From Candidatus Methanophagales archaeon (GTDB lineage: Archaea > Halobacteriota > Syntropharchaeia > Alkanophagales > Methanospirareceae): 9,723 nt of DNA. The position numbers and the translations under genes were made by a program. The notes under the pieces are model-generated. The model was not told the DNA's origin. It saw only the letters and a list, made by a program, of their open reading frames with translations, and searched no databases. Shown here piece by piece: positions 1 to 4,636 of the stretch; within the stretch, counting starts at the first letter, position 1; each line of letters starts with the position of its first letter. The stretch is from positions 1-9,723 of the forward strand of contig JAGLZV010000079.1 of assembly GCA_023131215.1 (NCBI GenBank), read 5' to 3'.

Positions 1-216
1 GCAGAGAAAGAGCTTGAGAAGGCGAAACGAGAAGCTTTAGAAAAGTTTGATGTTGAAGCTGTGGAAATCGTACATCGGAAGGGCTTGTTGGAAGCAGGCG
101 ATAAGATCGTTGCTATTTTGGTAGGAGCGAAGCATAGAAAGGAGGCATTCAGGGCTTGTGAATATTTAATAGATGTGCTGAGGATAACTGGAGCTATAAG
201 ACTGAAGGACAAATAA
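1..216 (+). CDS. moaE: Molybdopterin synthase catalytic (large) subunit MoaE, C-terminal part
   Basis: The reading frame is open from the first base of the window to TAA at 214-216 (71 residues), so the N-terminal half is missing. MoaE, with the thiocarboxylated small subunit MoaD, converts cyclic pyranopterin monophosphate to molybdopterin in the cytoplasm. The stretch VEIVHRKGLLEAGDKIV, followed by a KHRKEAFRACEYLIDVL block, matches the conserved 'VxxIHRxGxLxxGDxxV...HRxxAFxAxxxxID' core of the family. The extreme C-terminus is unusual. Family members normally end in a segment like 'LKxxxPIWKKE' with two conserved lysines in the active site; here it reads LRITGAIRLKDK, with Arg at the first position and no PIWKKE. 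The stop codon shares one base with the next start (TAATG), so the two genes are probably co-transcribed. Family assignment is secure; activity is less certain because of the altered tail. Confidence 0.85.
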   Translation, partial: AEKELEKAKREALEKFDVEAVEIVHRKGLLEAGDKIVAILVGAKHRKEAFRACEYLIDVLRITGAIRLKDK

Positions 217-962
217 TGAAAATAGCATGGTGCATAACGGGGGCAGGGCATTTTCTTAAAGAAAGCTATGAGGTTTTCAGAACGATTAAAAACGAAAAAC
301 TTGAACAAGAGATAAAAATCACCATCTTCATCTCCAATGCTGGTGTGGAAGTGCTGCGAATGTATGGCATCTTCGATAACTTAAAGGAGATATCAAACGG
401 GGATTACATGGAGGAGGTGTTTACGGAGAAGGAGCAGGGTTCAAGTTTTCCAAAGTCAGGGAGGTTCTCGCTTAAAAAATACGATGCCGTTGTTGTTTCT
501 CCTGCTACTTCTAATACCGTTGCAAAGATAGCGTATGGCATAGCGGATTCGTTAGTAACAAATGTCGTTTCTCTTGCAACGAAAGCGTGCATTCCGGTAT
601 ATATAGTTCCAACGGATGGTTCTCCAGGAGAAGTGGAATCGGAAATGCCTTATTCAATAGACCGGGATAAGTGCAAAGGCTGTGATGATTGCGAGCCGCG
701 GGATAGATGTGAAAAAGAAGCTATTTATGGTGCTCCCACCCCGCAAATTGATTTGCTGCAATGCGATGGATGTGGGTTATGCAGTGAACTTTGCCCTTAT
801 GATGCGATAAATGGTGGCGTAGTAGAAATAAAAGCAAGAGAGATAGACATAAGAAATGTGGATTCACTGAGAGAGATGGAAGGGATAACCATTCTCGACC
901 ATCCAAAACACTTTCTTTCTTTTCCAAAGAAAGAACCTGTGCTAAGAAAGAAAATAATATAA
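216..962 (+). CDS. Iron-sulfur flavoprotein, dihydromethanopterin reductase (acceptor) DmrX / MJ0208-type archaeoflavoprotein family
   Basis: 248 residues. Residues 1-145 form a flavoprotein (FMN-binding) domain: ITGAGHFL near the N-terminus and SPATSNTVAKIAYGIADSL at 95-113, typical of flavin-dependent reductases. Residues 150-200 carry two ferredoxin-like cysteine motifs: Cys153, 156, 159 and 165 (slightly irregular spacing) and Cys183, 186, 189 and 193 (regular CxxCxxCxxxCP). This flavin plus iron-sulfur architecture is that of the archaeal archaeoflavoproteins and of Methanosarcina DmrX, which reduces dihydromethanopterin to tetrahydromethanopterin. Substrate is inferred from family only. 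The start is supported by AAGGA at 205-209, six bases before ATG, and by the one-base overlap with moaE, which suggests translational coupling. Oddity: bases 904-954, encoding about residues 231-246 (KHFLSFPKKEPVLRKK), are an exact inverted copy of an intergenic repeat at 3396-3446. The C-terminal tail is therefore probably acquired and not part of the ancestral domain. Confidence 0.82.
   Translation: MKIAWCITGAGHFLKESYEVFRTIKNEKLEQEIKITIFISNAGVEVLRMYGIFDNLKEISNGDYMEEVFTEKEQGSSFPKSGRFSLKKYDAVVVSPATSNTVAKIAYGIADSLVTNVVSLATKACIPVYIVPTDGSPGEVESEMPYSIDRDKCKGCDDCEPRDRCEKEAIYGAPTPQIDLLQCDGCGLCSELCPYDAINGGVVEIKAREIDIRNVDSLREMEGITILDHPKHFLSFPKKEPVLRKKII
904..954 (-). repeat. 51-bp partial copy of the intergenic repeat element, inside a coding region
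   Basis: The reverse complement of this stretch is identical over 51 bases to 3396-3446, which lies in the right half of the repeat element between ribC and ribH. Neither terminal inverted repeat is present, so this is a fragment. It contains a tight hairpin, CTTTCTTT (915-922) and AAAGAAAG (926-933) around a 3-base loop. The stop codon of the flavoprotein gene lies just outside it, at 960-962. The sequence identity is seen directly; insertion or recombination as the cause is inferred. Confidence 0.85.
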
Positions 963-999
963 GTTTCTTTGATTAAACTTTCTTTTTAAGAAAGGTTGT

Positions 1000-2280
1000 A
1001 TGATAAAAGAAAAAGAAGAGAACAATCATTTGTTCTTTGGGGGCATGGACGTAGTAGAACTGGCGGAGAGATATGGCACACCGCTTTACGTAACAGATGA
1101 GAATAAGTTGAGACACAATTTCAAGAGCTATAAAGAAGCTTTTGAAACGACCGATACCGACATATATTATGCGGTAAAAGCGAACGGAAATCTTGCCTTG
1201 TTGAAAATATTAGCGAGTGAAGGTGCAGGTGCCGATGTGTTTTCAGGTGGTGAACTCCATCTCACGAAGTCGGCGGGCATACCTGTGGAAAAGATTTTAT
1301 TCAACGGTAATTCGAAAAGCGAGGAGGACTTAAGAGAGACGGTAGAATCGGGTGTAAAAGTATCTGTGGATTCACTTGACGAGTTGAGAGCTTTATCGGC
1401 AGTAGCAAACGAGCTGGGAAAAGTGGTGGAAATAGCGATAAGGGTGAACCCTGATGTGTCTCCAGAGGTGAACCCAAAAATAGCAACTGGTTTGAAGGAA
1501 TCGAAATTTGGCATTCCTTTTCACGATGTGATTCCAGTGTGTGAAGAAGCGGAAAAGCTGCCGAACGTCTTACTTGCTGGTTTGCATTGCCATATAGGTT
1601 CGCAAATCCTGGACATAACAGTGTTTGGTGAAGCGACGGAAAAGATGATGGCTCTTGTCGAGAGGGTGTATGAACGAGGCATGCAGCTCAAATTTGTTGA
1701 CCTCGGCGGAGGACTTGGAATAGGCTACAGGCAAGAGGAAAAAGAGATAGCGCCCACGCCAAAAGACCTTGCTGATATAATATTACCGGGTTTTGAAAAA
1801 AAGACGCATGAATTAGGTATAAATTTAAAACTCGTTCTTGAACCTGGTAGGTCTATCGTGGGCGCAACTACAATACTGCTGAGCAGGGTAAATGCAGTTA
1901 AGCGAGCGGATAAAAATTTTGTGGCGATAGATGCCGGATTTAATTTGCTGATAAGACCTGTGATGTACGATGCGTATCACGAAGTGGTGGTAGCGAATAA
2001 AGTAAATGAACGGGCTTCGGAGTTATACACCGTTGTTGGACCTATATGCGAAGCCGGAGATATAATTGCAAAGGATAGAGTGCTTCCGGAAGTGGAGAGA
2101 GGCGATTTGGTTGCGATATTGGATGCAGGTGCTTATGGATTCTCGATGAGTTCGCAGTATAACGGGCGACCGAGGTGCGCGGAAGTGTTGGTTTGCAATG
2201 GAAAGGTAGATTTGATAAGGTCGAGGGAAAGCATTGACGATTTGATAAGGAATCAGGAGATTCCGGCGAGGTTTGGATGA
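1000..2280 (+). CDS. lysA: Diaminopimelate decarboxylase LysA
   Basis: 426 residues, a normal full length. LysA is a PLP-dependent fold-type III (alanine-racemase-like barrel) enzyme that decarboxylates meso-diaminopimelate to L-lysine, the last step of the DAP pathway, in the cytoplasm. Visible hallmarks in order: the PLP lysine Lys60 in YYAVKANGN; GADVFSGGE at 77-85; HIGSQ at 198-202; the glycine loop DLGGGLGIGY at 234-243; EPGR at 281-284 (phosphate binding); GPICEAGD at 347-354 with the active-site Cys350 and Glu351; and GAYGFSMSSQYNGRPR at 377-392 with the tyrosines that complete the site. The start is chosen because AAAGG (991-995) lies just upstream and the N-terminal LFFGGMDVVELAERYGTPLYV aligns with the usual family start. 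It lies 37 bp after the flavoprotein gene. A hairpin follows its stop. No other lysine gene is in the window. Confidence 0.97.
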   Translation: MIKEKEENNHLFFGGMDVVELAERYGTPLYVTDENKLRHNFKSYKEAFETTDTDIYYAVKANGNLALLKILASEGAGADVFSGGELHLTKSAGIPVEKILFNGNSKSEEDLRETVESGVKVSVDSLDELRALSAVANELGKVVEIAIRVNPDVSPEVNPKIATGLKESKFGIPFHDVIPVCEEAEKLPNVLLAGLHCHIGSQILDITVFGEATEKMMALVERVYERGMQLKFVDLGGGLGIGYRQEEKEIAPTPKDLADIILPGFEKKTHELGINLKLVLEPGRSIVGATTILLSRVNAVKRADKNFVAIDAGFNLLIRPVMYDAYHEVVVANKVNERASELYTVVGPICEAGDIIAKDRVLPEVERGDLVAILDAGAYGFSMSSQYNGRPRCAEVLVCNGKVDLIRSRESIDDLIRNQEIPARFG

Positions 2281-2283
2281 CAG

Positions 2284-2314
2284 TCCTTGCCACTCTGAAG
2301 ACGGATTGGCAGGA
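2284..2314 (+). other. Stem-loop just after the lysA stop
   Basis: TCCTTGCCA (2284-2292) can pair with TGGCAGGA (2307-2314) with one bulged T and a 14-base loop, four bases beyond the lysA stop codon. It could mark or protect the 3' end of the lysA transcript. No T-tract follows, so it is not called a terminator. An ATGA overlap with the lysA stop (ATG at 2277) opens only a 15-codon frame here. Confidence 0.3.
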
Positions 2315-2345
2315 TCTCAGATAGGTGGCGGAAAAATATAGAAAA

Positions 2346-2354
2346 GTATATATC
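2346..2354 (+). promoter_or_regulatory. TATA box for the small membrane protein gene
   Basis: GTATATATC ends about 23 bases before the ATG at 2377, which places the expected archaeal transcription start at or within a base or two of that ATG. No ribosome binding site precedes the ATG. Together these suggest a leaderless transcript. Confidence 0.5.
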
Positions 2355-2376
2355 ATCAAAAAACCAACAAAAAATC

Positions 2377-2664
2377 ATGAATTTAGGAGATATGCTAACC
2401 ATTATGGGAGTAATTTTAGCAGCTTTTGGAGCAGTTCTTTTAATTCCAGAATTCAATCCAAAGTTGTTCGTTTTAATGTATGATGGAAAGGGGGAAAAAC
2501 GATGGAAATTCAGACCTTTCCATACTCCGCCATCAATTGTTGCTATTGATCCTGTATCTAGTAAAACACTCTTAGAAAGAAGATATAAAAAGCGGTTAAC
2601 AAAAGCAGTACCTCTTTTAGTGGTAGGTTTTGGATTACAAATAGGTGGAGTTATTTTGAATTAA
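2377..2664 (+). CDS. Small membrane protein of unknown function
   Basis: 95 residues; no family recognised. Two hydrophobic segments are visible, about residues 7-24 (MLTIMGVILAAFGAVLLI overall) and 76-94 (KAVPLLVVGFGLQIGGVIL), consistent with two transmembrane helices. Between them lies a polar, basic loop of roughly 50 residues with KRWKFRPFHTPPS and a later ERRYKKRLTK cluster. The loop probably faces the cytoplasm by the positive-inside rule. The start at 2377 fits a TATA box at the leaderless distance. Alternatives are ATG at 2392, which has AGGAG only two bases upstream, and ATG at 2404. It sits between lysA and the 3' end of ribH, which is on the opposite strand, about 96 bp after lysA. 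It has its own promoter, so it is probably not part of the lysA unit. Its function cannot be inferred from position. Confidence 0.65.
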   Translation: MNLGDMLTIMGVILAAFGAVLLIPEFNPKLFVLMYDGKGEKRWKFRPFHTPPSIVAIDPVSSKTLLERRYKKRLTKAVPLLVVGFGLQIGGVILN

Positions 2665-2770
2665 GTCTAAAGCGAAGACAAAAGGCCACTCGACAACTAA
2701 CATGAACGCTCTGAAACTTCATTCGGAATATGAGGGTGTGCTCGCGGTTTAATCAAAACCTTTTCTTAAA

Positions 2771-2784
2771 CTCTTGTATTTTAT
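2771..2784 (+). terminator. T-rich tract after the small membrane protein gene
   Basis: CTTGTATTTTATTTTA is a run rich in T, typical of archaeal intrinsic termination. It lies about 105 bases downstream of the membrane protein stop and overlaps the last codons of the convergent ribH gene. Only base composition supports this. Confidence 0.25.
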
Positions 2785-3224
2785 TTTACATCCTTCAACC
2801 TCTTCACCATCTTCACCGCGGCTTCTACCGCTCTTTTTGCATAATCCACCCTTTCTTGCGCTTCTAACCTCGTCATCCCTGGTCCCGAGACGCCCAAAGT
2901 CACCGGCTTTCCGTACTCCAGCGAAAGGTCCATTATCTTTCTCGTCATTTGCGATGCTATCATCTCGTCATGCTCCGTCGCTCCTTCTATTATGCAGCCA
3001 AGGGTAACCACAGCATCCACTTCGTTCTCTTCATCCCTCTCTGTCAGCATTTTCTTCACTGCTAAGGGCATGTCAAAGGTTCCCGGCGTATATAAAGTGT
3101 GAGCAACTTTCGCACCGAGAAACTCCGCATGTTCCCTCCCCAGTATCTCCATCTGATATGTAATGTCGCGGTGGAACTCTGAGACGACAAAACCCAGTTT
3201 TATTTCTTCTTCCTCTTTCTGCAT
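2781..3224 (-). CDS. ribH: 6,7-dimethyl-8-ribityllumazine synthase RibH
   Basis: 147 residues, the usual single-domain length. It condenses 5-amino-6-ribitylaminouracil with 3,4-dihydroxybutanone 4-phosphate to give 6,7-dimethyl-8-ribityllumazine, the penultimate step of riboflavin synthesis. Family marks: FVVSEFHRDIT at 12-22 (substrate-pocket strand and helix start), PGTFDMPLAVKKML at 47-60 (the family PGAFEIP loop), and GCIIEGATEHDEMIA at 76-90 with catalytic His85. A C-terminal amphipathic helix ends in KMVKRLKDVK. Such proteins assemble into pentamers or 60-mers. The start at 3224 is supported by a purine-rich GGAAGGGG six bases upstream (3231-3238) and a TATA box at 3261-3268. Upstream, on the same strand, lies ribC, which uses this enzyme's product; a repeat element separates the two genes. 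Confidence 0.95.
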   Translation of the reverse strand: MQKEEEEIKLGFVVSEFHRDITYQMEILGREHAEFLGAKVAHTLYTPGTFDMPLAVKKMLTERDEENEVDAVVTLGCIIEGATEHDEMIASQMTRKIMDLSLEYGKPVTLGVSGPGMTRLEAQERVDYAKRAVEAAVKMVKRLKDVK

Positions 3225-3230
3225 TTTTAA

Positions 3231-3270
3231 CCCCTTCCTATTCTATAACCTGTTTGAACTTTATAAAAGA
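3231..3270 (-). promoter_or_regulatory. Promoter and ribosome binding site of ribH
   Basis: On the - strand a TATA box (TTTTATAA, 3261-3268) predicts a transcription start near 3237-3240. A purine-rich AGGAAGGGG (3231-3239) stands just before ATG at 3224. A second TATA-like sequence (TTATAAAAGG, 3282-3291) marks the edge of the repeat element and could give a longer leader. Confidence 0.5.
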
Positions 3271-3289
3271 TGAACACTTTTCCTTTTAT

Positions 3290-3480
3290 AATCACAAGAT
3301 TACACTAATTTTTCTTTTAGCACAAACCTTTTCTTAGAAAGAAAAGCTTTACCAAAAGAACTTTCCCTTCTTTCCCCTTTTTCACCTCCTCATTCTTTTC
3401 TTTCTTAGCACAGGTTCTTTCTTTGGAAAAGAAAGAAAGTGTTTTGTGAAAAAGAAAAAGTGTTGTGAAATCTCGTGGTT
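3290..3480. repeat. MITE-like repeat element 1 (191 bp, terminal inverted repeats)
   Basis: The left end AATCACAAGATTACAC (3290-3305) and the reverse complement of the right end (3465-3480, AACCACGAGATTTCAC) match at 13 of 16 positions. The interior is polypurine/polypyrimidine with several small hairpins, e.g. CTTTTCTT/AAGAAAAG at 3329-3347. Modules shared with element 2: TTTTTCTTTTAGCACA (3309-3324 and 4522-4537), GAAAAGCTTTACC then A/T then AAAGAAC (3341-3361 and 4494-4514), and a 26-base identical block beginning TTTTGTGAAAAAG (3442-3467 and 4546-4571). It lies between ribC and ribH, which are on the same strand, and its - strand reads T-rich just after ribC, where it may also end transcription. 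No coding potential is credible here. Confidence 0.72.
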
Positions 3481-3481
3481 T

Positions 3482-3497
3482 CAATTTGCATTTTGCA
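3482..3497 (-). repeat. Short TGCAAA-type tandem repeat
   Basis: On the - strand, TGCAAAATGCAAATTG lies immediately after the ribC stop and abuts repeat element 1. It is a two-unit version of the three-unit run at 9246-9268. Confidence 0.6.
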
Positions 3498-3498
3498 A

Positions 3499-3963
3499 TT
3501 ATACCCTCAAAGGACCTACATCTTCAAACCCTTCCCTTTTCCCCCTCCCCGCCTCGCGTTCCAATTCTTCGGGCTTGAAAAGCAGTTTTATCACGTTATG
3601 TGCATGCTCCCTCGCACGGCGCTCCGCAAGCCACGCAAGCTTCTTCACATTCTCTACTTCGTCTTCATATACAAAAACCTCTATTATGTGTTTAGAAGTG
3701 AGAAGCTGTGCAGCTATAATTCCAAGTGAGGCTTCGTGTGCACATTGCTTGTCTATATCCTCGGGTCCGGGCATGCCCAACGCCATCACTATGTCGCATC
3801 CACGTTCTTCTATCAGCTTCTTCGATGCCACTGGCAAATCCTTCATACCCGGGACGGTGTACCTTTCTATCTTCACCGATGCGTTCTTTTTCAGTTCGTC
3901 TATTGCCGCTGCACCCATATCATATCTTGCAAAGGTTGTATCGGCAATGCCTACTTTTTTCAT
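3499..3963 (-). CDS. ribC: Archaeal-type riboflavin synthase RibC
   Basis: 154 residues. It catalyses dismutation of two 6,7-dimethyl-8-ribityllumazine molecules to riboflavin and the pyrimidine precursor. The archaeal enzyme is not related to bacterial RibE but is a distant paralogue of lumazine synthase. It matches the Methanocaldococcus-type enzyme along its length: N-terminal KKVGIADTTFARYDM, the loop VPGMKDLPVASKKL at 37-50, CDIVMALGMPG at 56-66, CAHEASLGIIAAQL at 74-87, NKHIIEVFV-like SKHIIEVFVYEDE, AERRAREHAHNV, LLFKPEEL and the C-terminal GFEDVGP. The start codon at 3963 lies five bases after the stop of the NIL-ferredoxin gene, so the two form an operon. Its own ribosome binding site is weak (GGAT within the end of the upstream gene), which suggests coupled translation. 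Its substrate is made by RibH, encoded 274 bp downstream. Confidence 0.97.
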   Translation of the reverse strand: MKKVGIADTTFARYDMGAAAIDELKKNASVKIERYTVPGMKDLPVASKKLIEERGCDIVMALGMPGPEDIDKQCAHEASLGIIAAQLLTSKHIIEVFVYEDEVENVKKLAWLAERRAREHAHNVIKLLFKPEELEREAGRGKREGFEDVGPLRV

Positions 3964-3968
3964 TTAAA

Positions 3969-4355
3969 CTAATCCACACACGCTAAAGCGCTGAGAGGAC
4001 ATGCTTTTACGCATACGTCACACCGAATACATTTCTCCTCCTCTAAATATACCTTCCACGAGGGATTGAACTTAAACACTCCGGTTGGACAGACAGAAAT
4101 ACAAGCACCACAGTGGATACATCTTTCTTCATCCCATGCAATCAGTTTCATTAATTTCCTTACTTCAACTCCTTTCTCCCTGAAAAGCTCGGCAACGCGC
4201 TCCACCTTATCCCTCGGGACATCAATGATGAGCTCACCTCTCACTGCATCCACATTTGCCCTGTCTATGTTTATTCTCGCACCTGTTTCAAGGATTACTT
4301 CAGCAGTATGCGGCATTTCGTGCAAATGTGACGGAAATCTCAACTGCAGCTTCAT
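3969..4355 (-). CDS. NIL-domain ferredoxin with two [4Fe-4S] motifs (MA1822-like)
   Basis: 128 residues. Residues 1-70 form a NIL domain, the small ligand-binding-like module also found on methionine ABC transporter ATPases. Residues 71-128 form a 2x[4Fe-4S] ferredoxin with Cys79, 82, 85, 89 and Cys109, 112, 115, 119 (both CxxCxxCxxxCP). In methanogens this architecture (MA1822 in Methanosarcina) works with the COG1900/DUF39 protein MA1821 in forming homocysteine from aspartate semialdehyde, presumably as electron donor. That role is known for the family and inferred here; no DUF39 gene is in the window. It is the first gene of an operon with ribC. No ribosome binding site is visible, but a TATA box (4381-4390) lies about 26-35 bases before the ATG, which suggests a leaderless or very short-leader transcript. 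Confidence 0.9.
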   Translation of the reverse strand: MKLQLRFPSHLHEMPHTAEVILETGARINIDRANVDAVRGELIIDVPRDKVERVAELFREKGVEVRKLMKLIAWDEERCIHCGACISVCPTGVFKFNPSWKVYLEEEKCIRCDVCVKACPLSALACVD

Positions 4356-4380
4356 TTATTTGCATTATATTTGATTCTTT

Positions 4381-4390
4381 TTATATAAAA
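4381..4390 (-). promoter_or_regulatory. TATA box of the NIL-ferredoxin/ribC operon
   Basis: On the - strand TTTTATATAA lies at the correct distance for transcription to start close to the ATG at 4355. No GGTGA-like site lies between them. Confidence 0.55.
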
Positions 4391-4404
4391 GTAGGTGAGT
4401 AAAA

Positions 4405-4585
4405 AACCACGAGATTTCACAAGAAAATAAATTATTGACACAGATTAACGCAGATTAACACGGATGAAACGAACAAGAAACCCTTTATAGAACGAAAAGC
4501 TTTACCTAAAGAACCCATTTGTTTTTCTTTTAGCACAGGTTTTCTTTTTGTGAAAAAGAAAAAGTGTTGTGTAATCTTGTTGGTT
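4405..4585. repeat. MITE-like repeat element 2 (181 bp, terminal inverted repeats)
   Basis: The left end AACCACGAGATTTCAC (4405-4420) pairs imperfectly with the right end GTGTAATCTTGTTGGTT (4569-4585). The left end, extended to 4404-4422, is an exact 19-base inverted match to 3463-3481, the right end of element 1. The right half contains the same ordered modules as element 1, including the 26-base identical block at 4546-4571. The left half holds a GATTAAC-type tandem repeat instead of element 1's second TTAGCACA module. It lies between the divergent NIL-ferredoxin and DUF63 genes. Together with short flanks it fills the 281-base gap; no other gene is seen there. Confidence 0.72.
4441..4470 (+). 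repeat. Tandem 10-base repeat, CAGATTAACR type
   Basis: Three consecutive 10-base units: CAGATTAACG (4441-4450), CAGATTAACA (4451-4460) and the degenerate CGGATGAAAC (4461-4470). They lie inside the left half of repeat element 2. Runs of this GATTAACAC type occur in intergenic regions of many unrelated environmental genomes (general knowledge, not checked here). Confidence 0.6.
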
Positions 4586-4593
4586 ATAAAAGG
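4584..4593 (+). promoter_or_regulatory. TATA box candidate for the DUF63 gene, at the edge of repeat element 2
   Basis: TTATAAAAGG straddles the end of repeat element 2 and would place transcription near 4616, about 20 bases before ATG 4637. A second candidate, TTTTATATAA at 4613-4622, is too close to the ATG for a standard leaderless start. The first sequence occurs in the same relation to element 1 (3282-3291, reverse strand). Confidence 0.4.
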
Positions 4594-4636
4594 GGCTAAT
4601 CAAATACCTACATTTTATATAACGTTAACGTGTAAT

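Noticed and set aside
2702..2752. A 16-codon frame (MNALKLHSEYEGVLAV) that faintly recalls the N-terminus of malic enzymes
   Set aside because: It is too short to assign; the resemblance is by memory only and cannot be tested here. Kept only as a possible remnant.
3446..3967. A 173-codon + strand frame opposite ribC, starting with the repeat-encoded MKKKKCC
   Set aside because: It is the antisense shadow of ribC, whose protein matches its family end to end. Its start is a GTG inside repeat element 1, and the same MKKKKCC string arises at 4550 from element 2.
3290..4585. Repeat elements considered as a CRISPR array
   Set aside because: There are only two copies with variable interiors, no regular repeat-spacer pattern and no cas gene.
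4550..4636. A 29-residue N-terminal extension of the DUF63 protein from GTG 4550
   Set aside because: The extension is encoded by repeat element 2 and its flank, while the DUF63 family begins at the MLETIRQFI sequence (ATG 4637).
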